A stretch of DNA of 5,723 bases from Litorivivens sp041625575 (GCA_041625575.1 JBFJTG010000166.1:1-5723), one strand, 5' to 3'. Shown: positions 1 to 5,718, counted from the stretch's first letter. Numbers and translations are program-made. Notes: a model not told the origin generated them from the sequence alone.

Positions 1-402
1 GGAGCAAAAGTGCCCGTCGACAGAAGCGACGAAGAGTTTCCGCTTACGCCGGAAGAAAGTGCAAACCTCGGCGTTCAATACACCAGCGATATCGGCGAAG
101 GGCGCCTCATCTCGCGGCTAGATATCAGCTACAAAAGTGACATCTACCACGGACTGGATCGCGGTTCATGGCTGGCGGGTCGTAAAAACAGTGATCTCGC
201 GTTCTCTGAGGCCTACAGCCTGCTGGGCGCACGATTCACATGGACTGATAGCGACGGCGACCTAGCCATTACCTTGTACGGCAAAAACCTTCTGGATAAA
301 CGTTATTTTTTCGGCACCTCCGTCGGTGATTCCCTGGGCACTTTTAACCGCCTAATAGGTGAGCCGCGAACCTACGGCCTGATCGTCCGACAACAATTCT
401 AA
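1..402 (+). CDS. TonB-dependent outer-membrane receptor, C-terminal part (5' end outside window)
   Basis: The reading frame is open from the first base to a TAA at 400-402, giving 133 residues with the start outside the window; the GTG at 10 is an internal codon. Seen: alternating hydrophobic/polar beta-strand patterns, a 'TPEESANLGVQY' strand start, the 'GKNLLDKRYF' motif and the ending 'GEPRTYGLIVRQQF' with terminal Phe. These are hallmarks of the last strands of the 22-strand barrel of TonB-dependent receptors, which import substrates such as siderophores, vitamins, glycans or lipids across the outer membrane using TonB-ExbB-ExbD energy. The plug, the TonB box and most of the barrel are missing, so the substrate cannot be read from this fragment. 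The next gene starts 14 nt after the stop on the same strand, so the two are probably co-transcribed and functionally linked. Confidence 0.93.
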   Translation, partial: GAKVPVDRSDEEFPLTPEESANLGVQYTSDIGEGRLISRLDISYKSDIYHGLDRGSWLAGRKNSDLAFSEAYSLLGARFTWTDSDGDLAITLYGKNLLDKRYFFGTSVGDSLGTFNRLIGEPRTYGLIVRQQF

Positions 403-403
403 C

Positions 404-410
404 AAGGAGA
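404..410 (+). promoter_or_regulatory. Ribosome binding site of the TM6SF-like gene
   Basis: AAGGAGA lies 6 nt before the ATG at 417, in the 14-nt gap after the receptor stop. It is a near-ideal Shine-Dalgarno sequence. It fixes the start at 417 and supports translation as the second gene of an operon. Confidence 0.85.
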
Positions 411-416
411 TTAATT

Positions 417-1490
417 ATGGCAGAGATTCACAACCCGAAATCAGTGCCTATCGCCATCGCACTTATTTCATTACTGGCGATTCCCTTTTCTTATGCAGTC
501 GCCAATCTATCAATATTTCACGACTATCCTATCGCTGTTCTTGGCGTTGGCATACTCGCCCTAGTGCTACCCGCCATTATCGCCTACGCACTAGTATTTC
601 GTCATATGCCGGATTCGGTTCGCAAGGATCCCTTTCTCTATATCTTTACCATTTTTGCCTTTGCCTGCGTGCTCGATTTACTGATCGGATTCACGCTGAT
701 GGGCTTCACTGATGTTATGAGCTGGTATTTCGCTTCCGGCGAACCCTATCTGAACACTGCGCACGGCATGGCCATCAACATTTGGGACGGCACCGTTCAC
801 TATGCACTCTATCTCACCATCGCCTACCAGATGGCAAGTGGCAAAAGCTATCGCCGCACCGGGCTAATCTGGGTTGGGTCGATGATGGGATCTGGCATGG
901 TATTTCTCATCGGCAATCTCATCGGGGTTTTTGCCGATCACGTAGAGCCGTCTTACCTACTCAATGTGCCGTTTATGCTTGTGCCCATTTTCATTGCCTG
1001 GCGTATATTTTCCCAGAATCCGGATCTCGACCGAAGCGCGTCACAGCCAAACGCTCTTATAAACTGGGCGCTTACTATTACCCTGCTCGCCGTCGCTGGA
1101 TTTTCGCTCTTTCGTCTATTGGTTTCACTCAACCCGAATACCGCGATTACCGGTAGCTGGGGAGCCATTGAAACTTACCTGCAATCGCCAATGGCTTACC
1201 CGCAACTCCAGGTAGCTGTTTACGCGTTCTGGATAGCTCCATTCTGCCTGATTGCCGCCCTATCATTATGGCGAACTGCAGGGCAAAAGATTTCGCACTG
1301 GGCATGGATATTTGTTGGCGTGGTATGTCAGGGGCAGTTTGCCCACATTATTGCGGGTATGAGCGAGAAAAACGAAGCAGCCTTTCAGATTTCAGCGGGG
1401 AATAGCACACTATTTATTGGATTAAATCTTGCGCTGGCAGTAAGTGTACTATGGCTGGCACTACACCTTGACCGAAAAAATGCTACATAA
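417..1490 (+). CDS. TM6SF-like polytopic membrane protein with two EXPERA domains
   Basis: This is a 357-residue, very hydrophobic protein with about ten predicted membrane helices (roughly 11-30, 38-60, 72-95, 119-139, 147-169, 180-197, 213-237, 263-285, 293-313, 329-350). Seen: 'GEPYLNTAHG' (108-117), 'WDGTVHYALYL' (123-133), 'VFLIGN' (162-167), 'VPFMLVP' (184-190), 'FSQ' (198-200), 'SPMAYPQLQ' (257-265), 'APFC' (274-277) and 'QGQFAH' (305-310). From memory these match, in the same order, motifs of vertebrate TM6SF1/TM6SF2, and the length (TM6SF2 is about 377 residues) agrees. TM6SF proteins carry two EXPERA domains, the fold shared with emopamil-binding protein (sterol delta8-delta7 isomerase) and TMEM97, and TM6SF2 acts in lipoprotein lipidation in the ER. 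Inferred: a lipid- or sterol-related inner-membrane function linked to the upstream receptor. No enzymatic activity can be claimed. The start is set by AAGGAGA. Family assignment is fairly firm; function is unknown. Confidence 0.85.
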   Translation: MAEIHNPKSVPIAIALISLLAIPFSYAVANLSIFHDYPIAVLGVGILALVLPAIIAYALVFRHMPDSVRKDPFLYIFTIFAFACVLDLLIGFTLMGFTDVMSWYFASGEPYLNTAHGMAINIWDGTVHYALYLTIAYQMASGKSYRRTGLIWVGSMMGSGMVFLIGNLIGVFADHVEPSYLLNVPFMLVPIFIAWRIFSQNPDLDRSASQPNALINWALTITLLAVAGFSLFRLLVSLNPNTAITGSWGAIETYLQSPMAYPQLQVAVYAFWIAPFCLIAALSLWRTAGQKISHWAWIFVGVVCQGQFAHIIAGMSEKNEAAFQISAGNSTLFIGLNLALAVSVLWLALHLDRKNAT

Positions 1491-1526
1491 AAAAATGGTT
1501 ACGACGAATCATAAGACTCGTCGTAA
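1489..1526 (-). terminator. Intrinsic terminator of the BLUF gene, in the convergent gap
   Basis: TTACGACGA (1499-1507) and TCGTCGTAA (1518-1526) form a perfect 9-bp stem with a 10-nt loop. Read on the minus strand, the hairpin is followed after 3 nt by seven T (1495-1489), 34 nt past the BLUF stop, as expected for an intrinsic terminator. Read on the plus strand no T-run follows, so it should terminate the receptor/TM6SF-like operon only weakly. The T-run overlaps the stop codon of the plus-strand gene. Confidence 0.65.
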
Positions 1527-1559
1527 GCATGCTGCGAAATGAGGGCCAGAGCCTTATAA

Positions 1560-1991
1560 CTAGTCGAGGGCTTCGCTCAATCGCTTAGCCAACTCAGGAA
1601 TGCTGTCCGCAAGTTTCCGAATCCGGTTTTGTCGCTCGTCATCGCTGGCGATACCGGGCATAAAATCCAAAGCCGGATCGGTCAAGTCTCCAAAGCCCAT
1701 TTGCCAGTCGGGAAATAACCGCTCCGACGCTCGAATATCGCTCAGCACATCGACCTCTTCATGCCGGTCATCCCGCTTTAACGTAGCTAGCAAATTATCG
1801 ACTGCCTCCGAAGGGCCTTCCAGAACTTGCAAAAAATTGCCTCGATCGTGCAACAATACACCGCTAATATCGTCCATCGAATTAAACGCACGCGCATCAT
1901 TAAGTATCTTCATCAATGTTGCATGATCCATTGGTTTTGTCGCGCGACTGCAGTACACGACGCGGCGAATTGTTGTTCCGCTTTCTGACAT
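1560..1991 (-). CDS. Short BLUF-domain blue-light sensor protein
   Basis: This is a 143-residue protein whose first 100 residues are a BLUF domain, which binds FAD non-covalently and senses blue light through a hydrogen-bond switch. Seen, numbered from the ATG at 1991: 'VVYCSRAT' with Tyr13, Asn37, 'ISGVLL' (42-47), 'FLQVLEGP' with Gln55, 'DDRH' (74-77), then Trp96 and Met98 in 'WQMGF'. The spacing Tyr +24 Asn, +42 Gln, +83 Trp, +85 Met matches AppA Tyr21/Asn45/Gln63/Trp104/Met106, so the domain should be photoactive. The remaining 43 residues, with an amphipathic helix near 117-142, carry no recognisable EAL, GGDEF or cyclase output, so it is a 'short' BLUF that probably acts by protein contact. 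An upstream in-frame GTG at 2015 would add 8 residues. The ATG is preferred because AGAGGA sits 6 nt before it and the GTG lies almost on the promoter candidate. Confidence 0.93.
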   Translation of the reverse strand: MSESGTTIRRVVYCSRATKPMDHATLMKILNDARAFNSMDDISGVLLHDRGNFLQVLEGPSEAVDNLLATLKRDDRHEEVDVLSDIRASERLFPDWQMGFGDLTDPALDFMPGIASDDERQNRIRKLADSIPELAKRLSEALD

Positions 1992-1997
1992 AACTGA

Positions 1998-2003
1998 TCC
2001 TCT
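1998..2003 (-). promoter_or_regulatory. Ribosome binding site deciding the BLUF start
   Basis: On the minus strand AGAGGA stands 6 nt before the ATG at 1991. No comparable motif precedes the alternative GTG at 2015, so this site favours the 143-residue product. Confidence 0.7.
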
Positions 2004-2018
2004 CGATTCGCTCACTTT

Positions 2019-2047
2019 ATCTTAATACAGGCATAGCCGCATCCCAA
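2019..2047 (-). promoter_or_regulatory. Candidate sigma-70 promoter of the BLUF gene
   Basis: On the minus strand TTGGGA (2047-2042) and TAAGAT (2024-2019) are separated by 17 nt, each matching 4 of 6 consensus bases. Transcription would begin near 2012 and give a leader of about 20 nt that contains the AGAGGA site. Found by eye only; no regulator site is evident. Confidence 0.35.
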
Positions 2048-2182
2048 GGTGAGTAAACTTGCAATTATTTTGAGAGGTGCAGGACTTTCCGGAAAAAGAC
2101 TAATCAATCCACTGCCTAACCGGGTCCAGCGCATTTACTGACCGTAATGGGTGCAAGAAGAAGCAGGTCTGCCACTGAAACA

Positions 2183-2365
2183 CTTTCCGATTGAGGTTTT
2201 GTAAAGACAGATTGTGGCCGGAAAGCATTAAAACAGGTGGAGCCCTATTTTAATGCTTTTCACACCGTCTTTACGCTTCAGCTTGCCGCGCATCGTAAGG
2301 GCTACGATCCTGGAACGCGGCAAGCCCAGGCGCTGATGCATGAGTGTCGAGCACTCCTGGACTAA
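2183..2365. repeat. Dense inverted-repeat (hairpin) region next to the autotransporter 3' end
   Basis: Several strong inverted repeats follow each other. GTAAAGAC (2201-2208) pairs with GTCTTTAC (2267-2274), enclosing AAAGCATTAAAA (2222-2233) paired with TTTTAATGCTTT (2248-2259), plus TGTG/CACA between them: about 24 bp in one long hairpin. GCTTGCCGCG (2281-2290) pairs with CGCGGCAAGC (2316-2325) around an inner ATCGTA/TACGAT stem (2292-2297 / 2303-2308). GAGTGT/GCACTC (2342-2347 / 2351-2356) forms a third. CTTTCCG (2183-2189) can pair with CGGAAAG (2219-2225), which competes with the AT-rich stem. No T-run follows on either strand, so these are not ordinary intrinsic terminators. The identity is unknown: a structured RNA, a palindromic mobile remnant and a recombination site all remain possible. 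Confidence 0.6.
2195..2365 (+). pseudogene. Possible 3' remnant of an unrecognised gene
   Basis: A 56-codon open stretch ends with TAA at 2363-2365. It has no plausible start codon with a ribosome binding site and is closed upstream by TGA at 2192. The translation has protein-like composition, for example 'VEPYFNAFHTVFTLQLAAHR' and 'KGYDPGTRQAQALMHECRAL'. Just upstream, another frame reads 'EEAGLPLKHFPIEVL' before a stop at 2202, as if one gene had been frameshifted. The stop overlaps the TAG of the autotransporter (2362-2364) tail to tail. I do not recognise the family. The same bases form the strong inverted repeats, so the coding appearance may be a coincidence. Confidence 0.25.
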
Positions 2366-4962
2366 AAATGGTAAGCCACACCAAAGCTCAAGAACGGCCA
2401 ATACTTGATATCCTCCAGATCCTCTCGATTGATACGCTCTTGCTCCACTGCAATCTCGGTATCGAGTTTTGCCTTCAGAGCCGGATTCGAGTTTGCTAAG
2501 GGGCTGTCGGCATTCAGGGAGGCCTTTAATTTAGAAGTGAACATAAGCCCCAGCTCTGAACTGAATGACCATTTCGAATCAGGAGTGACTGCATTCCCCC
2601 AGCCAATGCCAAGATAAGGCGCAAGGCTGTGGCTATAGTCCAACTTGGTATGCAAGGTACCTACTTCATCCGGTGTGAAAGTCGAACCGCCGATTTCTAC
2701 ATTTTGAGTAGGCGTGGCGGTACCAGTGGTATCATGCCGCAGGGAGAAGAAACCGCCACTGACGCGAAAGCTGCCATCCATCGGGTGCCAATCGAGCAAG
2801 ACACCGACAGATTGCATCTCAAGATCAATGTCGTACTTAAGGTCATCCAGCTCCCTGTCAGTGTCATAGGGCAAGACCGAGACCAATGCGCGGACATTCA
2901 AGCGCTCATATCTGACCGGAAGCGTGACCGCCACACCTACCCCGGTAGTACCGACAAAGACATCAGCCCCAACGCCCTGATTGTCGTGAAACTTGAACAA
3001 TTCGATGTCCGGGGAAGAAGAGCCGCCAAACTCCATTCTGGCTCCGAGCTGCCATGTCTCGAAAGTTATATCAGCTTTTGAAAACATGGAGCTATAGCGG
3101 ACAAAACCCATAACCCCATTCTTGAAAATGCCGCTCACTGACAGGCCGAAATTACCATAGCTGTCATCAGGCTCTTCATTGGTGAGTGTAAAAGTTCCGG
3201 CCTGAGGCAACAACGCAAGCTCAGCTTCAATGACAGGAGCATCATTTTTAAAATCTTTAACCCACTCCAGCTCAAACTGAGGAATTAGCACACCGAAATC
3301 ATAATTGATCGCCTTACTGACACGGCCGCCAACTCTAGCTGTAAAAGTATCGGTGGTTGTCGAGAAAATGTTCAGACCAAGACCGGCATCATTAATTTCC
3401 CGGTAGCCATCCACGGAGCCTGACCTATAATCAACATTGGTGTAGGTATCAAAGGTCCAGGATTCGTGCGACCGGATGTAGCCGGTTCCCAGAGCAGCAC
3501 TGAGACTATCACCGTCAGTGTCGCCCCTCGCATTTGTAGAAATCCCTGAAAAAGCGATAGTACGACGGGTTTCTATCGACGACTCCCCGTAACCAAGCAA
3601 CCAGTCGACGTACCAATTCTCCATCGGATAGTAATTGCCATAAACTGAAAGATTCCAACCATCAACATCGAGCTTGGTGTCGCCGCCATCTTCTTTGGTT
3701 TCAGAGGTGGAGTATCCCAACGCCGCACCCATAACGAAATTTTTATTAAATCGATAATCCACACCCGCCAGAATTTCCTGGCCGTCCACGTCAAAACCCT
3801 TTTCCTTGTTGCGTGATTCCCCTTCTCCATAGGTCAGCGTTCCGGTGACAAAACCGCCCCAGCGTCCGAAGCTGCTTTCCTCACCAGCGCTTCCCCCTTT
3901 GACAAGATCATCAACGAGACTGCCAAAATTTAGATTTTCACCGTTTATAACCCCCTGCAGTCCTGCGAGGCTTATTCCCGGCACGCCGGTTCTGAGTTCC
4001 TGCAAGCGAGCGCTAATATTTTTGATTTGTCCGGCGGCTGCGCCTTTCATTGAATTGGCCTGAGCGCCTATCTGGCGCAGCAGTATTTCTTCGAAAGCAC
4101 TCTCCAGACCGGCCTTGCTCAGTGCGCTTAAAGCGGCGCAACTTTGACTAAGCTGAGCGTTGGTAGCTCCCACAGTCGCATTGGTATTGGCATCACAGGC
4201 GACCTGTATAACGCGAGCCAGCCTTCGTTGCGCACCGTCATCACCGGCATTCGCAAGCCGATCCAGAGTCGGATCCAATTGAATACTAACGGTCGCCGCT
4301 GCACTGTGTGTGCCGTCATTCAACACCAGACGATAATTAAAACTGACGGTCCCGCCGGCACTGATATCAGAGGGCGGTGTATAGGTGTAAAGACCAGTAA
4401 GCCCCGTTTCAGCCAGATTTCCCGATGCCGGCTGAGAGAGAATTTCTATTCTGACACCGGACTTGGGACGGATATCATTTTCCGCCGGGAAAATTCTGAT
4501 CAAATCGCCACTGCTTACATAATTATCGTCGATGGCTTCCAGAACGGCAGCGCTGGCAACAAAATTAAGTGTCACTGTTGTGTCGGCGCTCGTTCCCCGG
4601 ATATCACGAACCCGATAAGTAAAAGTGGCTTGCCCGCTAAAGCCGCTGCCAGGAGACACCCTGATAGCAAAACGGTCATTAGGATCTACCTGCACCGAAC
4701 CCGCGTTGGGATCAGATAGCGCGCTAACGGCCACGATATTAATAGCGTCAATGGCTGCCTGAGTGGACACTTCGAGGCGGTCATTGGCGGTCACAATGAT
4801 TTTTTCGGAACCCGCCGACGAATCAATCTTATACCTATCAGGAACACCCGTAGCTGCCTGCACTCCGAAAGACGCCGTCAATGAACAGGCTAAAAATAGA
4901 ATAGCGCTTAGCCAGCGGGATCCCTGCAACGCTATTCCGCTAATAGTAGTATGTGATTTCAT
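2362..4962 (-). CDS. Autotransporter with Ig-like passenger and an extra C-terminal beta-barrel
   Basis: An 866-residue secreted protein. Seen: a signal peptide (1-36, hydrophobic core about 17-33, cut after 'VQA'); two Ig/cadherin-like domains, about 38-135 ('ATFTYRVRD', 'TVTLNF') and 145-230 ('SFNYRLVLNDGTHSA', 'ATVSIQL'); a helical linker, 231-350, with Cys256 and Cys275 likely to form a disulfide; and an autotransporter beta-domain, about 364-645, from 'FGRWGGFVTGTLTYG' to 'WQLGARMEF', where such proteins normally end. A further 221 residues follow: about 646-866, with 'GVGADVFVG', 'VGVLLDWHPMDGSFRVSGGF', 'APYLGIGWGN' and the ending 'FGVAYHF'. These resemble a standalone 8-strand outer-membrane protein family. 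Type Va autotransporters thread a passenger through their barrel to the cell surface; here the passenger is small and adhesin-like, with no protease or lipase motif. The start is supported by AGGCGGA 6 nt upstream. Function on the surface is unknown. Confidence 0.9.
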   Translation of the reverse strand: MKSHTTISGIALQGSRWLSAILFLACSLTASFGVQAATGVPDRYKIDSSAGSEKIIVTANDRLEVSTQAAIDAINIVAVSALSDPNAGSVQVDPNDRFAIRVSPGSGFSGQATFTYRVRDIRGTSADTTVTLNFVASAAVLEAIDDNYVSSGDLIRIFPAENDIRPKSGVRIEILSQPASGNLAETGLTGLYTYTPPSDISAGGTVSFNYRLVLNDGTHSAAATVSIQLDPTLDRLANAGDDGAQRRLARVIQVACDANTNATVGATNAQLSQSCAALSALSKAGLESAFEEILLRQIGAQANSMKGAAAGQIKNISARLQELRTGVPGISLAGLQGVINGENLNFGSLVDDLVKGGSAGEESSFGRWGGFVTGTLTYGEGESRNKEKGFDVDGQEILAGVDYRFNKNFVMGAALGYSTSETKEDGGDTKLDVDGWNLSVYGNYYPMENWYVDWLLGYGESSIETRRTIAFSGISTNARGDTDGDSLSAALGTGYIRSHESWTFDTYTNVDYRSGSVDGYREINDAGLGLNIFSTTTDTFTARVGGRVSKAINYDFGVLIPQFELEWVKDFKNDAPVIEAELALLPQAGTFTLTNEEPDDSYGNFGLSVSGIFKNGVMGFVRYSSMFSKADITFETWQLGARMEFGGSSSPDIELFKFHDNQGVGADVFVGTTGVGVAVTLPVRYERLNVRALVSVLPYDTDRELDDLKYDIDLEMQSVGVLLDWHPMDGSFRVSGGFFSLRHDTTGTATPTQNVEIGGSTFTPDEVGTLHTKLDYSHSLAPYLGIGWGNAVTPDSKWSFSSELGLMFTSKLKASLNADSPLANSNPALKAKLDTEIAVEQERINREDLEDIKYWPFLSFGVAYHF

Positions 4963-4968
4963 TGCCAG

Positions 4969-4975
4969 TCCGCCT
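4969..4975 (-). promoter_or_regulatory. Ribosome binding site of the autotransporter
   Basis: On the minus strand AGGCGGA, one mismatch from AGGAGGA, ends 6 nt before the ATG at 4962. It supports that start, as does the immediately following signal peptide. It overlaps the degenerate fourth copy of the 14-nt repeat. Confidence 0.55.
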
Positions 4976-4986
4976 TAGTTTCCCAT

Positions 4987-5028
4987 GAAGAGATTCCCAC
5001 GAAGAGTTTCCAGCGACGAGATTCCGAC
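4987..5028. repeat. Three tandem 14-nt repeats upstream of the autotransporter
   Basis: Three abutting copies are visible: GAAGAGATTCCCAC (4987-5000), GAAGAGTTTCCAGC (5001-5014) and GACGAGATTCCGAC (5015-5028), matching each other at 10-12 of 14 positions. A degenerate fourth copy (4973-4986, 8 of 14 to the first) reaches the ribosome binding site. The array lies 25-66 nt before the autotransporter ATG, where it could be a regulator-binding array, an mRNA-leader element or a length-variable tract. No known operator is recognised. Confidence 0.7.
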
Positions 5029-5073
5029 AGCTGGCCACACCCGTACTGAAAACACTGGCGGCACAATGGAAAA

Positions 5074-5101
5074 ATAGTAGAACAGGGTATAATCGTCGCA
5101 A
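5074..5101 (-). promoter_or_regulatory. Weak candidate promoter of the autotransporter
   Basis: On the minus strand TTGCGA (5101-5096) and TACTAT (5079-5074) are 16 nt apart. Transcription would start near 5067, leaving a leader of about 105 nt that contains the 14-nt repeats. Both boxes match only 4 of 6 consensus bases. Confidence 0.22.
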
Positions 5102-5431
5102 CAAAAAGTAAGAAGAGAGTTTGTCAGCTAAGATCGCAATCGCATTCAGGCACGGCTTAATGATGCTCACCGCCGACCAAATAGCGTAACAATAGAAACC
5201 AAATAAAGCCTTGCCTAGTGGTGATAAAGAAGAGCCTGTGAATAGCATTCAGCACACCCACCCTTATTGTATTTTTGGTGGAAGCGGCAGAGATCAAACC
5301 GTCTTCAGGGATAATTTACTGAAGTTTTACTATGAATTTCCAGTGATATTTTGTCGAGTGGCCATAATACACTGTCAAATAGACTACTTATTTCCTGTAG
5401 CTATAACGCATGACCACCGCCCATTTCTGGC

Positions 5432-5464
5432 CCGCTAACGAGCAATGCCCCACCCCGTTGGCGG
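5432..5464. repeat. Inverted repeat CCGCTAACG / CGTTGGCGG
   Basis: CCGCTAACG (5432-5440) pairs with CGTTGGCGG (5456-5464) over 9 positions, one of them a T-G wobble, with a 15-nt loop. It shares the GCTAACG core with the hairpin cluster at 5532-5608. No T-run follows on either strand. Confidence 0.5.
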
Positions 5465-5466
5465 AT

Positions 5467-5718
5467 TCAACAAAAAAGGACACTCGATTGACGTAGTGAA
5501 GGAAGGGGGGCAAGGGACGGCAGAATTGAATCGAAACAGGCTAATGCCTGTTTCGCCCCTGCGGGCAGCGCGGCTAACGCCGCTTGTATCAAATTGCTAC
5601 GCAATTTGTGAACCTGGGTACGCTCGCCTTTTTCGACCTGCTCGACGACAGACAATTTAAAGCCCAGCGTGTAATCACGCTGCGTTCTCTTTTGGGGGGA
5701 AGGTATAGTGCTGTCCAT
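5467..5718 (-). pseudogene. Truncated IS3-family OrfA transposase running into foreign sequence
   Basis: Reading on the minus strand from an ATG at 5718, the first 32 residues ('MDSTIPSPQKRTQRDYTLGF' then 'KLSVVEQVEKGE') are the recognisable N-terminus of IS3-family OrfA proteins, which start like this and continue with 'MTYKQAQ' into the helix-turn-helix that binds the IS ends. Here similarity stops after Glu32, or after Thr34 at the latest (near 5617-5623). The frame then crosses the hairpin cluster and ends at 5467, giving an 83-residue chimera with no rest of the HTH, no leucine zipper and no OrfB (DDE integrase) downstream. It is therefore a dead fragment, unless the chimera has been kept for another reason. 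Its ribosome binding site and the IS end lie beyond the window. Confidence 0.75.
5532..5608. repeat. Cluster of consecutive short-loop hairpins
   Basis: Four hairpins occur within 77 nt. CGAAACAGGC/GCCTGTTTCG (5532-5541 / 5546-5555) is a perfect 10-bp stem with loop TAAT. GCCC/GGGC (5555-5558 / 5563-5566) is short. GCGGC/GCCGC (5570-5574 / 5579-5583) has loop TAAC. CAAATTGC/GCAATTTG (5590-5597 / 5601-5608) is a perfect 8-bp stem with loop TAC. Three share the apex pattern GC-TA(A/C)..-GC. There is no T-run. The cluster begins where the IS3 OrfA similarity stops. It may be a palindromic repetitive element, a structured RNA or a recombination hotspot; none can be named. Confidence 0.7.

Larger units (their letters stand above)
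5029..5531. other. Intergenic region without a supported gene
   Basis: About 500 nt in which neither strand shows a reading frame with a ribosome binding site or a recognisable protein. Parts of 5100-5430 are AT-rich compared with the neighbouring genes, which suggests non-coding or decayed DNA. Visible elements are the weak promoter candidate above, a small CTTCAG/CTGAAG inverted repeat (5303-5308 / 5319-5324) followed by TTTT, and the GCTAACG-containing inverted repeat at 5432-5464. Confidence 0.6.

Noticed and set aside
1560..2015. Longer BLUF reading frame starting at GTG 2015 (151 residues)
   Set aside because: The ATG at 1991 has AGAGGA at 6-nt spacing and the BLUF domain starts right after it; the GTG has no such site and falls close to the predicted transcription start.
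2012..2134. Minus-strand 40-residue ORF whose TGA overlaps the BLUF GTG
   Set aside because: No Shine-Dalgarno sequence before its ATG, no recognisable protein, and it spans the candidate BLUF promoter.
2201..2274. Intrinsic terminator for the autotransporter transcript
   Set aside because: The hairpin is strong, but no T-run follows its stem on the minus strand and it lies about 90 nt past the stop.
2629..3081. 150-residue plus-strand ORF antisense to the autotransporter barrel region
   Set aside because: Low-complexity-free but unrecognisable translation, fully overlapped by a strongly supported gene; a shadow.
4144..4719. 191-residue plus-strand ORF antisense to the autotransporter
   Set aside because: It lies entirely inside the passenger/linker coding region, has no domain-like features or ribosome binding site, and is a frame shadow of the real gene.
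4973..5028. CRISPR array
   Set aside because: The repeats are 14 nt, directly abutting and imperfect, with no spacers.
5088..5093. Perfect TATAAT on the plus strand
   Set aside because: No acceptable -35 box at 16-18 nt and no gene downstream on that strand.
4940..5248. 102-residue minus-strand ORF covering the autotransporter start
   Set aside because: It overlaps the autotransporter start and leader and the tandem repeats, has no supported ribosome binding site, and its translation shows no family signature.
5211..5438. 75-residue plus-strand ORF in the intergenic region
   Set aside because: AT-rich, no ribosome binding site, no recognisable motif; it continues into the repeat region.
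5432..5608. Integron attC site(s), suggested by CTAAC / GTTAG-like cores
   Set aside because: The cores sit at hairpin apices or in short stems rather than flanking one long imperfect palindrome with proper R and L boxes, and no cassette gene or integrase is visible.
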